The notes under the pieces: generated by a model
The model's database searches: none
Seen by the model: only the letters and a program-made list of their open reading frames with translations
What the model was told of the DNA's origin: nothing
In this document: piece after piece, positions 35,801-45,500 of the stretch
Layout of the letters: every line of letters starts with the position of its first letter
Numbering within the stretch: the stretch's first letter is position 1
Position numbers and translations under genes: made by a program
Source of the DNA: a bacterium
GTDB lineage: Bacteria; Hydrothermota; DG-26; JAUXAN01
Assembly: GCA_030619885.1 (NCBI GenBank)
Contig: JAUXAN010000005.1
Span: 17,627 to 81,626 of the forward strand
DNA: 64,000 nt
Reading direction: 5' to 3'

Positions 35801-36510
35801 GCCTCGGCGCTGTCCTTCCACTCTGTTCATGTGCGGTAGTGCCCATTTCAAGGGGGATGCTCTCGGTGAACATTCCCCGCCGTGCGGTCATATCCTTTTT
35901 GATGGTGACACCCGTGCTCAATCCATTCGTAATCATTCTATCCTATGGTGTCATAGGTCTCGAGTTCACCCTTGCCCGAATTTTTTCTATCTTTATCCTT
36001 GCTATTGCAAGTGGCATTTTGATTGAGAAACTGATAAGTGAAGAGGAAATAGACCCTGATAGTGGACTCTGTAAGTTGTGCAGTGAGTGTGCTGGTGCGA
36101 GTCTTACTCAATCTTCTTCAGCATTCATCGCCGGGTGGCGAATGATGGGTTTTTTGCTGAGATATATGGTCATTGGAATATTTTTGGGTGCAATCGTATC
36201 CATCTATCTACCGCCCATAGTTGTAGTCAAGTATTTGAGTTCAAACATTCTGGGACTGTTAGCAGCAGTCACTGTAGGACTGCCAATGTATCTCTGCACT
36301 GGGGAAGAGGTCTTATTTTTAAAACCACTTATGGATATGGGTCTTCCCTTAGGACATGCGATTGCATTCACACTTGCCGCAAACGGTATCTGTCTCTCCT
36401 CGATTGCGCTCTTAGTAGGGGTAATAGGGAAGAAGACCACTATACTCATATCTGCTGCCTTTTTAATTGGTCCTTTCATTCTCGGCTATGCAATAAATAT
36501 CTTTCTATAA
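32818..36510 (+). CDS. HEAT-repeat protein fused to an ArsP-type (DUF318) permease
   Basis: The protein has 1230 aa from ATG 32818 (signal peptide MRNLIFILLFFFSSSYASE); the track start at 32767 lies in a palindrome. Residues ~20-880 are more than twenty PBS-lyase-type HEAT repeats (A..LGRLKE..AVDVLI..LKD....VRKYAA.ALG.IGDE). After a segment with two membrane helices comes an eight-helix permease with LPLCSCAVVPISRGM and FLMVTPVLNPFVI, the hallmarks of DUF318/ArsP, known for organoarsenical efflux. A CKLCSEC motif lies in the central loop. The HEAT part should be extracytoplasmic if the signal peptide is used. Fusion of these parts is unusual; substrate is unknown. Confidence 0.85.
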   Translation: MRNLIFILLFFFSSSYASEVDSLLFHLKNGDELQRMRAAERLGRLKEKTAVDVLINTLKDESDGVKKYACFALGEIGSPEAIKPLIALFSDPNKYVRGYAKTALLKIGEPASEPLARLLNNIDKNVRWKSAVVLGRMGDRRAVKPLMEALEYGGKEYRKEAALLLSQLKEKKAIRLLIRALGDDEKHVVKAAKVGIIEWGKEDEEVVIQLITALKDEDMPRANICGALSAIGDSLAVEPIIDAAYSTDDTLRAAAALALGDFMSGEVSQTVFGADGVEVEGEGMGVEGVEIENVPIQDERIPEVLLTLLGDERSIVRKYASEAVGKIKEGRAIPLLIELLDDKDISVRFSACASLAKIGKPSIDKLADALKNGSIQVRKYAAIALGKIGDEETISVLLNGIKDENWQVREAAVQALGQLRTEKALKGIISIFGDDDIRVRESASRAASQFGDAAIRRVKKMLVSKDEKVRATCIQTLGRVGDESSYPLIVKSLKDPALEVKKEAVTALGKFGQKAIEPLLRIFSDENDIVTRRAIINSLKRIQGSEKYILNALRSKDKKVKSASALVSGELRLKEAVPDLLHLLNDRNPSVKENATSALGKLRSFEAVEPIMKRISKERNLEVKRELVYALGEIGDKKATPFLINLLKDTEMRSSVILALGELGDKSAIPYLFTLLNSRQGIHEIISSLTKLIDRPQDLETITEEDIKNFVGLLKSDDEFVRIKTKYLLSKVGKRATQPLLEVITYGKKREKILAITALGEIKDPESTPVLRKLLNSEDANIVRAAIIPLGKLCDEKSLGRMIELLKSEDFRTRYNAIYAIVRIGEPTSAIPLALLFDDPVYKVRKSAHAAIEELTGGQCRILGRFTPISNIDVIWFGVLAFVIAVPYANKWIPNFRNSLVKIGRRLVISDRVKWWIAFVLGIGAIGLYVYCQICNVGDPSGLGLTQMSFFQAIMVFTIKVFPFFIGGCLAAGFILRYFSFFQKNLPSSMLGSTSLGAVLPLCSCAVVPISRGMLSVNIPRRAVISFLMVTPVLNPFVIILSYGVIGLEFTLARIFSIFILAIASGILIEKLISEEEIDPDSGLCKLCSECAGASLTQSSSAFIAGWRMMGFLLRYMVIGIFLGAIVSIYLPPIVVVKYLSSNILGLLAAVTVGLPMYLCTGEEVLFLKPLMDMGLPLGHAIAFTLAANGICLSSIALLVGVIGKKTTILISAAFLIGPFILGYAINIFL

Positions 36511-36670
36511 GCAGATCGTAGGAACAACCTAAAGGACAGGCACAAGGCCTGCCCCTGCGTATACATATTTAAAAAAGTAGAGATGGGAAAAGGTAAATTA
36601 CCTCTTTCTGGCTTTATGGCATATTCAACCTGATTACTCGTGTAATTCGTACAATTCGTGGTTTCTTTTT
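36511..36670. repeat. Spacer with dispersed repeat units
   Basis: Contains GGACAGGCACAAGGCCTGCCCCTGCG (about 36533-36558) and the AGAGATGGGAAAAGGTAAATTACC segment also found at 25875. No gene. Confidence 0.6.
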
Positions 36671-36673
36671 TTC

Positions 36674-36702
36674 TTGACACAATGCTTATTTTTCTATATA
36701 TT
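36674..36702 (+). promoter_or_regulatory. Sigma-70-type promoter abutting an ATG
   Basis: TTGACA (36674-36679), 17-bp spacer, TATATT (36697-36702); the expected start site is within one or two bases of ATG 36710, predicting a leaderless mRNA. The ORF-track start TTG is the -35 box itself. Confidence 0.75.
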
Positions 36703-36709
36703 AAATCTG

Positions 36710-39160
36710 ATGATAGAGAGACTCATATTTGAAATCATTCTGCTGGTTACTTTTCAAGGACAGGCGCGAGACCTGCCCCTACAAATGGTTTTAAAGCAGA
36801 ATGCTCTACCTCTTCAATGGCAGGTACAAGGCATGCCACTACAAATCGATTCACTTTGCATCAATATACCCCGACCCCATGGTGGGCTCGGTTTCGATGG
36901 AAATTATCTGTGGTGCGTTAGTAATGGAGATAGTCTGAGTATTTTCTATAGGATTGACCCCACAAATGGAAAGGTTAAAAATTTTTTCTATGCACCCTAT
37001 CAAGGTTATACGAAAGGATTAACAAGCGATGGGATGAATGTTTATGCAGTTAATCATTCTGATAACGCTATCTATAAATTGACCTTCGATGGAGCCATCG
37101 TTAATAAACTTTCGCCTCCAGGTATACTCCCGAATGGAATTACTTTTGATGGTGTAAATCTATGGGTTACAGATTACTCTACCCAGAATTTGATAAAGCT
37201 CGATACTCTGGGTGCCATACTCAACTCATATACAAAAGCAGAAGGTATTATATTGTTAGAAGACCTTGCTTTTTGTCAAGATAGACTCTGGGCAGTAGAT
37301 ATAGGTGGTATTTATGAAATTTACACCTATGGTTCATACTATTATATCAGGAAAGAACTTTCTTTGCCCGGAAAATATTTCTTTCCACAGGGTCTTGCAT
37401 CTGATGGTGCATTTCTCTATTACTGTAGTGAAGCGGATTGTTATATCTACAAACTTGATATGAGGGAAGATTTTGAAACCGATGATGGAGAGTTTATATC
37501 CGATCCCGACTTTATAGCATTCGAGTGGGGGATACCAACTTATGGTCCTGTGAGTGGATATTCTAAAACGCATTGCTGGGCAACCCGTCTCGATGCCACT
37601 TATTCTGATTCAGTAGATTGGAAACTCACTTCACCTCCGATAGATTTATCCTGGTTTAATTTTACAAAGCCGTGTCTGTACTTCTACCATTGGTATGATA
37701 TAGAAGATAATTGGGACGGTGGAAATGTTAAACTCTCAACAGATAGTACAAATTGGAGTATTATAATGCCTCTGTCTGGTTATGATGACCAGATCAATAA
37801 CGAAAATGCAGGCATACCAAACGAGTGGGGATTCACAGACTCGGCTAAATATTGGCACAGAGTGATTTTCGACCTCACCCCTTATGCCGATTCTACAGTC
37901 TGGATTAGATGGCATTTTGGTTCCGATGGCGAGGGAGTCGGGACTGGATGGTATATAGATGATGTTGGCTTTTCAAACTTGATACACGATTTGACCGTTA
38001 AATTAATTTTAACACCAGAAAGGGTAGTCAAGCCTGCTCAACCGATAATACCGGAAATTATGATAAAAAATATCGGCGTATATACAGAGAACAACTTCAA
38101 TGTGACCTGTAAGATAGATGGAGAATATTCCGATGCTTTTCCTGTTGACAGCCTTCTACCAGATTCCTCTATAATCATTTCTTTTAAATCGTGGGAGCCA
38201 GTATCAGGAGACCATACAGTTAGTACATATATTTCATCCACAGATGATGAGAATAAGGCAAACGATACCCTATCCTTGATGGTGAAGGCTTTGGAGATAG
38301 TAGATATGACCTCCACTCAGCCAGCTACACCAGTTGTGATTGACGGAAATCTGAACGAGTGGGATTTATCAAAAGGGATAGATGTCTCGGATATAGTCGG
38401 GGGATATGATGCGGCAAATCCCTGCAGTTCTGCTATCATTTACTTTATGAACGATGCGGATTATCTCTATATAGGATGTGACTTTCTTGCAGATGAGAGT
38501 ATAGAACCCCTCGACCAGATAGGTATCTATATTGATGAGAATGGAAATGGAGAGTGGGATGGATGGGATGAAGAGGGCATTTACCTTCTTCTATCTGATA
38601 CAATCATATACTATGGACAACCGAGCGGCAACCCTTACCCCATACCTGATGCAGATGCGAGTTCAAGTTTAGATGGCAATCTGAAATATGAGGTGAAGCT
38701 CCCTTTCGGAGATAATTGCTGGGAGATAAATAGTTTTGACTTGGAAATTTTTATCTATGCATATGATGGGAGGAATCATCAATTTTTTGGCTGGTATCCA
38801 CAAAATCTGTTGGGTATGAACTGGACTGACCCTCACTATTATGGTAGACTGGCACTTGCCACTGTAAGTACTCTGGAAGTAGGGGAGAGGAGAGAGTATA
38901 AGAAAGTTGGATTTTCTTTTTCCCCGAATCCTGTATTTGAAGAAGCGAATATTATACTATATCTGCCTGAGAATAGGGACTTTTCTCTCACCCTCTATGA
39001 CCCATCAGGCAGAGTTGTGAAACGGTTGTATGAGGGAAAGAGTGGTGGAAGAGTTTTTAGACTAAGATGGGACGGGATAGAAATTCCATCTGGAGTCTAT
39101 TTCTTTCTCCTGGCGATGGGAGATACGAAAATCGTTAAAAAAATGATTCTTTTAAGGTGA
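36710..39160 (+). CDS. Secreted propeller, jelly-roll and DOMON-like protein with sorting domain
   Basis: The protein has 816 aa from ATG 36710. The N-terminal hydrophobic segment MIERLIFEIILLVTFQ is followed by ~25 residues (GQARDLPLQM...QVQGMPLQID) encoded by two copies of the dispersed GGCAGGCACAAGGCCTGCC palindrome, so the cleavage region has been expanded. Then come a propeller (GLGFDGNYLWCV, ITFDGVNLWVTD), a jelly roll (TSPPIDLSWFNFTKPCLYFYHWYD), a CARDB-like module (~430-530), a DOMON/CBM9-like module starting TPVVIDGNLNEWDLSKG (~540-720), and a sorting domain (FSFSPNPVFEEANI, LTLYDPSGRVVKRL, IPSGVYFF). Confidence 0.83.
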   Translation: MIERLIFEIILLVTFQGQARDLPLQMVLKQNALPLQWQVQGMPLQIDSLCINIPRPHGGLGFDGNYLWCVSNGDSLSIFYRIDPTNGKVKNFFYAPYQGYTKGLTSDGMNVYAVNHSDNAIYKLTFDGAIVNKLSPPGILPNGITFDGVNLWVTDYSTQNLIKLDTLGAILNSYTKAEGIILLEDLAFCQDRLWAVDIGGIYEIYTYGSYYYIRKELSLPGKYFFPQGLASDGAFLYYCSEADCYIYKLDMREDFETDDGEFISDPDFIAFEWGIPTYGPVSGYSKTHCWATRLDATYSDSVDWKLTSPPIDLSWFNFTKPCLYFYHWYDIEDNWDGGNVKLSTDSTNWSIIMPLSGYDDQINNENAGIPNEWGFTDSAKYWHRVIFDLTPYADSTVWIRWHFGSDGEGVGTGWYIDDVGFSNLIHDLTVKLILTPERVVKPAQPIIPEIMIKNIGVYTENNFNVTCKIDGEYSDAFPVDSLLPDSSIIISFKSWEPVSGDHTVSTYISSTDDENKANDTLSLMVKALEIVDMTSTQPATPVVIDGNLNEWDLSKGIDVSDIVGGYDAANPCSSAIIYFMNDADYLYIGCDFLADESIEPLDQIGIYIDENGNGEWDGWDEEGIYLLLSDTIIYYGQPSGNPYPIPDADASSSLDGNLKYEVKLPFGDNCWEINSFDLEIFIYAYDGRNHQFFGWYPQNLLGMNWTDPHYYGRLALATVSTLEVGERREYKKVGFSFSPNPVFEEANIILYLPENRDFSLTLYDPSGRVVKRLYEGKSGGRVFRLRWDGIEIPSGVYFFLLAMGDTKIVKKMILLR
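36758..36848. repeat. Two in-frame palindromic units in the signal region
   Basis: GGACAGGCGCGAGACCTGCCCCTACAAA and GGCAGGTACAAGGCATGCCACTACAAA are degenerate members of the GGCAGGCACAAGG-CCTGCC family. Both are read in the same frame (QARDLPLQ and QVQGMPLQ). Confidence 0.75.
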
Positions 39161-39217
39161 GGAACATGAAGGAAAGAGCACCACGAATCACATTCGTGTT
39201 TATACTTTCAATCTGAT

Positions 39218-41110
39218 ATGAACGAAAAAAAGAAAAAGAAGGACAAAGAGAGGTCAAAAAAGATCAGAACTATGACTTTCTGGGTCATATTATTTCTGTC
39301 TATTTTAGTAATATTCAATTTGATTGTAGGAAGAAAAAAACACGGGCAGGAAATTTCGTATTCAGAGTTCAAAGAACAGTTGAAATCCGGAAACATCGCA
39401 TCCGTAACTGTGGATAAAAAAGAGATAAAGGGAAAATTAAAAACAGAGTCCTCATTGTTCATTCCTGCAATGGAGAAAACTATCACTTTTAAGAATTTCA
39501 AAACCTACATACCTTTTGAGGACCAAGACCTGGCAGACGAACTTGTTGAAAAGGGTATTGAAGTGAATGCGAAACCTGCTTTCTCCTTGTGGGGAACGAT
39601 TGGTCCTTACATACCTCTCATTCTTCTGCTTCTCTTCTGGTTCATTCTTCTTGGAAGAATGCAGACAGGTCCCACAAAGGCATTCACTTTTGGCAGGAGT
39701 AAGGCGAAGGTAGTCTCTGAGGATAAACCAAAGGTAACATTTAAAGATGTGGCTGGAATTGAAGAGGCAAAACAAGAACTCTATGAGGTGATTGGATTTT
39801 TAAAAAATCCTCTAAAGTTTAGAAGATTGGGGGCGAGAATCCCCAAGGGTGTTTTATTACTTGGTGCTCCAGGAACAGGCAAAACCCTTTTAGCAAAGGC
39901 GGTGGCTGGTGAAGCCCAAGTCCCTTTCTTTTCAATAAGTGGTTCTGACTTCGTGGAGATGTTCGTAGGTGTTGGTGCATCTCGAGTGAGAGACCTGTTT
40001 GAACAGGGGAAGAAGAGCGCACCATGCATAATTTTTATAGATGAGATAGATGCGGTAGGAAGGTTGAGGGGAGCAGGTATAGGCGGGGGTCATGATGAGC
40101 GCGAACAGACGCTAAATCAGTTGCTGGTAAGTATGGACGGCTTCGACACACAGGACGGAGTTATTATACTTGCTGCTACCAACAGACCGGATATATTGGA
40201 CCCTGCCTTACTTCGTCCGGGTAGATTCGACCGACAGGTGATCATCGATAGACCCGATTTGAAGGGACGGGAAGGTATTTTTAAAGTACATACTAAAAAG
40301 AAACCCCTTGCAGAAGATGTCGATCTGAAGGTCCTGGCAAGAGGGACACCTGGTTTTTCAGGGGCTGATATAGCGAATATGGTAAATGAGGCGGTAATAC
40401 TCGCTGCAAGACACAACAGAAAAAAGGTCACCAGGATAGATTTTGACGAGGCGAGAGACAAGATACTCATGGGTATGGAACGAAAGAGCATGATCATCTC
40501 CAGTAGTGAGAAAAGAAACGCAGCATATCACGAGGCAGGGCATGTCCTCGTATCAAAGATGATCGAAGGGATGGACCCTATTCACAAGGTAACCATTATC
40601 CCGAGAGGAAGGGCACTGGGTGTAACCCAACAGCTGCCAATAGACGAGCGCCATAATCTTTCGAGGACCTACTGTATGAATCAGCTCGCATTCACCCTTG
40701 GAGGCAGGGCTGCAGAGAAAATAGTCCTCCACGATGTGACAACAGGTTCAGGTAACGACATAGAACAGGTTACAGGGATAGCACGGAAGATGGTTTGTGA
40801 ATGGGGGATGAGCGATAGTTTGGGTCCACTCACCTTCGGGAAAAAAGAAGAAGAGGTATTTCTTGGAAGAGAGATAGCAACCCATAGGGACTATTCAGAG
40901 GAGACAGCAAAGATTATCGATAAAGAGGTTAGAAAGATTGTGGAAGAAGCACAAAAGAGGGCAGAAGATATAATATTGAAAAATCTCCCTAAACTCCATG
41001 CCATTGCAAATGCACTTTTAGAGAAGGAATTGTTAGATGGAGATGAAGTAGATGAAATTATTAAAGGAGTGGCGGATGGACAAAAAAAAGATAAAAAAAG
41101 CGGTAGTTGA
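39218..41110 (+). CDS. ftsH: ATP-dependent zinc metalloprotease FtsH
   Basis: The 630-aa inner-membrane AAA+ protease has two N-terminal membrane segments ([31 protein letters not shown]) flanking a periplasmic loop, Walker A GAPGTGKT (~residue 213), second region of homology [17 protein letters not shown], and zinc site YHEAGH (~435). It degrades misfolded membrane proteins and regulatory substrates. Length is normal. folE begins inside its 3' end. Confidence 0.96.
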   Translation: MNEKKKKKDKERSKKIRTMTFWVILFLSILVIFNLIVGRKKHGQEISYSEFKEQLKSGNIASVTVDKKEIKGKLKTESSLFIPAMEKTITFKNFKTYIPFEDQDLADELVEKGIEVNAKPAFSLWGTIGPYIPLILLLLFWFILLGRMQTGPTKAFTFGRSKAKVVSEDKPKVTFKDVAGIEEAKQELYEVIGFLKNPLKFRRLGARIPKGVLLLGAPGTGKTLLAKAVAGEAQVPFFSISGSDFVEMFVGVGASRVRDLFEQGKKSAPCIIFIDEIDAVGRLRGAGIGGGHDEREQTLNQLLVSMDGFDTQDGVIILAATNRPDILDPALLRPGRFDRQVIIDRPDLKGREGIFKVHTKKKPLAEDVDLKVLARGTPGFSGADIANMVNEAVILAARHNRKKVTRIDFDEARDKILMGMERKSMIISSSEKRNAAYHEAGHVLVSKMIEGMDPIHKVTIIPRGRALGVTQQLPIDERHNLSRTYCMNQLAFTLGGRAAEKIVLHDVTTGSGNDIEQVTGIARKMVCEWGMSDSLGPLTFGKKEEEVFLGREIATHRDYSEETAKIIDKEVRKIVEEAQKRAEDIILKNLPKLHAIANALLEKELLDGDEVDEIIKGVADGQKKDKKSGS

Positions 41111-41630
41111 TTTCCTATCTGCAATTGGAGAGGACCCCACACGGGAAGGGTTGAAAGATACACCACAGAGGATTGCAAATATGTTAGAAGAAATCTTCTC
41201 CGGTGTAGGTAAGGATGTGGAAACGGAGATAAAACTGTATCACACAAAGAATGAGGATGAGATGATATTGATTAAAAATATTCCATTCTATTCTATGTGT
41301 GAGCATCATCTACTACCGTTTTTCGGAAAGGCACACATAGCATACATCCCAAAAGATAACAAAATTCCGGGTTTTTCAGGATTGGTAAGGGCAATAGATA
41401 TGATGGCAAAACGACCACAATTGCAGGAGAGACTGACCACCGAGATTGCCGATTTATTTGTGCGCATTTTGAAACCAATGGGTGTTTTAGTCGTAATTGA
41501 GGCAGAACATCTATGCCTGACGATGAGAGGCGTAAAAAAGCCTGGTTCTTTAACAATAACATCCGCTATGAGAGGGGTAATGAGAAAACAGCCCACCAGA
41601 GCCGAAGCCTTCTCATTGTTAAAGGGGTAA
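41076..41630 (+). CDS. folE: GTP cyclohydrolase I
   Basis: The protein has 184 aa from ATG 41076 (AAAGGAGTGGCGG upstream); the track start at 41052 is an earlier in-frame ATG in ftsH. FolE motifs: [34 protein letters not shown] (zinc Cys/His), and [14 protein letters not shown] (second zinc Cys). It makes dihydroneopterin triphosphate for folate or queuosine. It overlaps ftsH by 35 bp. Confidence 0.95.
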   Translation: MDKKKIKKAVVDFLSAIGEDPTREGLKDTPQRIANMLEEIFSGVGKDVETEIKLYHTKNEDEMILIKNIPFYSMCEHHLLPFFGKAHIAYIPKDNKIPGFSGLVRAIDMMAKRPQLQERLTTEIADLFVRILKPMGVLVVIEAEHLCLTMRGVKKPGSLTITSAMRGVMRKQPTRAEAFSLLKG

Positions 41631-41759
41631 ATAAATTAAAGGATTTTCTTACAAAAAGGAAATAAGTCTTTTTGCTTCAAGAACTTCAAGAGGGCTCCAG
41701 TGTCAAGTCTTGACATAGGACTTTCATATTGCCAAGCACCCTCCTCGAATTTAAAAAGT

Positions 41760-41850
41760 ACATTTTATCCCTACGGATCCGTATGGAAAAGTTTGATTCC
41801 ATTGTTGTGACTCAATCAGCATGTTATCTGCCAGTTGCGGGCTTGTCCGA
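41760..41850. repeat. GGATCCGTATGG repeat, copy 3, and cassette edge
   Basis: CTACGGATCCGTATGGAAAAGTTTGATTCC (41772 on) matches copies at 5521 and 6943. It is followed by CATGTTATCTGCCAGTTGCGGGCTTGT, whose last part is the inverted counterpart of ACAAGCCCGCAA at 42291-42302 on the other side of the next gene. Confidence 0.55.
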
Positions 41851-41870
41851 GTGTGATGCGACAGTTATGC

Positions 41871-42239
41871 TTACGCAGCCTTGGGCCGAGAAACTATAAA
41901 AAGAATTAACAAAACCAGATCTGCGATCATGTGAATCCACCAAAAAGTAGCAAGCGAACCTAACATAGCAAGCGTGATAAAGTATGAAACGAGCGCCAAG
42001 GCATATCGAAGGATCCCCATGTTTATGACGAATTTGTACTTCACGGGATCTTTAGATGCAATGAAAAACATCACCCCAAAGACCAGCATAAGCGCACCAA
42101 AGGGGTGAATATAAACCAAAGCCTCCTCAATGTACTCAAGTCCAAAAAGGTTTGAAATCGCTTTGCTGCCAAAAAAAGCAGGGAGCCCGCGGAATACAAA
42201 TTCCACGATGGCTGCGATAATCAAAATAACTTTAGCCAT
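41871..42239 (-). CDS. Small four-helix membrane protein in a cassette-like unit
   Basis: The 122-aa protein has four predicted membrane helices (VILIIAAIVEFVF, YIHPFGALMLVFGVMFFIA, ILRYALALVSYFITLAML, IHMIADLVLLILFIV). No family is recognised; the layout resembles small DoxX-like or DUF-type membrane proteins. AAAGGAGGATAAA precedes the ATG. Inverted sequences TTGCGGGCTTGT / ACAAGCCCGCAA bracket the gene, and a dyad like that at 15.8 kb lies upstream, so it probably arrived as a single-gene cassette. Confidence 0.7.
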   Translation of the reverse strand: MAKVILIIAAIVEFVFRGLPAFFGSKAISNLFGLEYIEEALVYIHPFGALMLVFGVMFFIASKDPVKYKFVINMGILRYALALVSYFITLAMLGSLATFWWIHMIADLVLLILFIVSRPKAA

Positions 42240-42553
42240 TTTATCCTCCTTTTGTTTCTAAATTCTCAGAATTTAGATTAATTTTATTAAACAAGCCCGC
42301 AACCCGCAAATAATGTGTTTATATACGAACCAGGTTCATATATACCTTCCTATAAATGTCTTAATTCTCCGATACCACCCCCTTTTTGATACATGCTGTC
42401 AAGTCTTGAAGAGCTCTTTATATAAAATAGAATGTATTATTATAAATTGTCAAGTAAAAAAACACTGAATTTGCAAAAAATTTATTAAAAATACTTCCAA
42501 ATAAAATTCCACATTATGAGCTTCTCCGTTATGTCATAGATTTTGTTAACTCA
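42240..42553. other. Intergenic region with conserved dyad and AT-rich repeat
   Basis: Holds the dyad TATATACGAACC-A-GGTTCATATATA (42320-42344), similar in layout to 15812-15836, and a copy of the AAAAAACACTGAATTTGCAAAAAATTTATT repeat (about 42457) also found at 46495 and 52665. No gene is seen. Confidence 0.6.
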
Positions 42554-45500
42554 CTACTTGAGCAATTTATTATGCCAATAAATAGAAATTAGGACTATCA
42601 AGATAATTGCTAAAATAGCACCGGGAATAGCTGAAGGATGGGCATTCAATATGCCTTGCTTCAGCTCACCGAGGACAGCAACAGACCCCAACGCCAGAGG
42701 AACGAGTGCCAACTGAAAACGAAACACGAACAGGTAAGCCAAGAGATAAATAATGCCTGTAAGCAGACCCGAGAATAACCAGAAACGTAAGCTGTTTACG
42801 GAGGCTCCAGTAATGATAAATATCAATAAAATAAGCAATATAGAGAAAAGAATTTTCCTTTGGGTCCAACCTTTTGAGAAACGAGCTATCGCTGTAAAAA
42901 TAAGTAAAAACAATGTCGTTCCTATGATGTAACCCGTAAGAGGATTAAACCCGACGCCTAATATAGGTATAAAGCTACTCAAGGCGCTATATTTGGCCCA
43001 AAAAGGTTCCAGTGATGGCTCAAACAGCGCGGAAATACATGCTGATAGGCCAGCAATCAAAGCTCCCAAAGAAAAACCCAACCAGATAGAGTTCATATGA
43101 GACCGTAGAGTCTTCCAAGTCTGAATGAACCCTAAAACGAGCGCCGGACCGGCGGAGATAAATAGTATCCCCACAATAGGAAAAGCGATAGCTGCAAAAA
43201 TTTGATTCAACAGAGGTTCAGTAGTGGAAAATTTAGCTATTGTAGAAGGCCATTTATTAATTAAGTTTATGATTCCCAGACCGAACAATAATGCAAAGAA
43301 GCTAAGAAAGACCGAAACAGAAAACTTTTTACGACTCCAACTAATAATAGCTCCTATAACTCCAGCCAGAAATATTAGGAACATTATTGTGCCACTGAAG
43401 ACTTGAAATACTCTGATCAGATTCCTTTGATTGCGCTCTTGTCGAGCCCATTCCTCTGGAACATGAATGTAACGATAGGAATCCACCACTTTATCGCCAG
43501 AAATTTGCACTGCAATACGGGCTTCGCCTTCTTTCAATGGATAATTCAATGTGTCTGCAAATGTGAAAAGCCAATCTTTACGTTCAGGAAGCTTTGAAGG
43601 CTCAGCCGAAACTTCTTTCATCTTTGAAGGGTCAAGTTGATACTTTTCTGAAAGAACCGAATGTGCTATCTCACGTGCTTCATCTTCTGCTAAGCTGGCG
43701 CCGGCTCTTGCCTCAGGCAATTTATGTCGAAATCTTAAAACTTCACCTTCTTTTGCAATAAAAACCTGATACTCTTCGGCACGTTCAGCTACATCACCTT
43801 CAAACTGTACAAAACGAATTTTCCAGTGAGGGGATAATAAATAACTGCCAATTAAAACCTTATATTTTTCTCTACCACCTGTTTGCCAGATAAAGCGATC
43901 ATCTTGTTCTAAAGGAGTCTCGACACAACTAAGAAGTTTCCAGGAATCTGACAGTTCAATACCATGTTCAGTCAGTGTATTTCGCGCAAGCTTTTTAACA
44001 TCGTTGCGTCCTATGGTCAGGGAAAGTGCATAATTCTGGAAATTCGTAGCAAAGAACCAGATGACCAAGCCCAATATTCCTCCAACAAGCAGCAAACGAC
44101 TTGTTCTTGAACTGAATGCAGGAATTTCTGCAACTTTGATTTCTTTCGGTTCAGGCTCTACTTCTGCTTTTTCAGGGGGGTACCAGGAACGGTTGTAGTG
44201 TTCTTCTTTTACCTCACGCCATTGTTTGGTACGAAGCCTTGCCCAGACTATTACCCAAAGAGGAACAAGTGTCAGGATAATGACCAGTGCCTGGTTAACC
44301 CAGATACCCGGAGCAGAAGAGACGAATAAGGGCAGCGCAATCCAGACCACATCAACTGCAAAATGTAAAACAATTGCTGGTAAAAGACCAAAATAAAGGT
44401 AGATTAGTCCAAAAGCCAATGATGGAATAATCAACTCCACCACACGGGCATAGGCTGGTTGTTGTGGATAATTTGCATGACCTGCGCCGAAGATTAGGGC
44501 CTGAATAATGAAAGCAGAAATGATCCAGGTTCGGCGGTGACCAAACCTTTGACCGAGAAGAGCAGCTCCTGCAATGGGAATGGCACGGAACAGACACTCT
44601 TCCATAAACCCGGCTCGAAGGGAAATTGCTATCGAGGTGAGCCAGGGGAAATATGTCGCCAGTACATCAGGTTCAAATAGCGCCTCTGAGGGAGTCCACC
44701 ATCCTAACACCTTAGTTGCAAAAAAATACAGTGCGATATCAAAGGCAAAAAAGAGACTTACTGCCAGATAGCCACTAATGGTTCTTCCAAGAATAGCCGG
44801 GGAGCTTGCCACATCAGATGACCACAAACGCCACATTTGAACATGATGCGGAAAGGCCTTACGGGTAAGACTCTCTGCCGCCATAAATGAAACAGTAAGC
44901 AAGAGGCCAAAGCCCACAAAGATTAGAAGCAATTGCATAATTTGTTGTAACAGAAACCCCTGAGCAGATAGCGCAGTGTCATAATCCATCCAGGCTAATG
45001 GCCAGTGGTTGATACTTGCCAGAACTTGAATAAAGGCGACGAAAAGTCCCCAGAAAAGCGGCTTACGCCAGATAACCCAATGCTGGCGAAGTAGAAAGAA
45101 CAATCCAACGATGCATCCTCCAATAATATACAAAACGACCCCTGCGATTATGGCAGTATTAGCAATCGTATTATTGGCAGAGCGCATCTCTTCATAGCGA
45201 CGTAAAAATGCTTCCGGTATTTTTATAAAATGAACAAGTTCTGTGAGTTTATCACCTCCTACAACTAAAGAAAGGCGGTAGCGTCCTTCACCGATTTGCA
45301 CATCAAGTCGCTCGTAAACAAATGTGTGATCTGTTCGCCCACCTGGACGGACTTCCTGTGATTGTTCAACCAACTCGTAAGCAGTCAAATCAATCTTCCA
45401 TTTTTCTTCAGTAGTTGTTTCAGCAATTACCTGTGCAGAATCAGCAGTTAGACTTGCACCTGGTTCATCTTCAGGGAGCTTTTCAACAAAGCCGTAAGGT

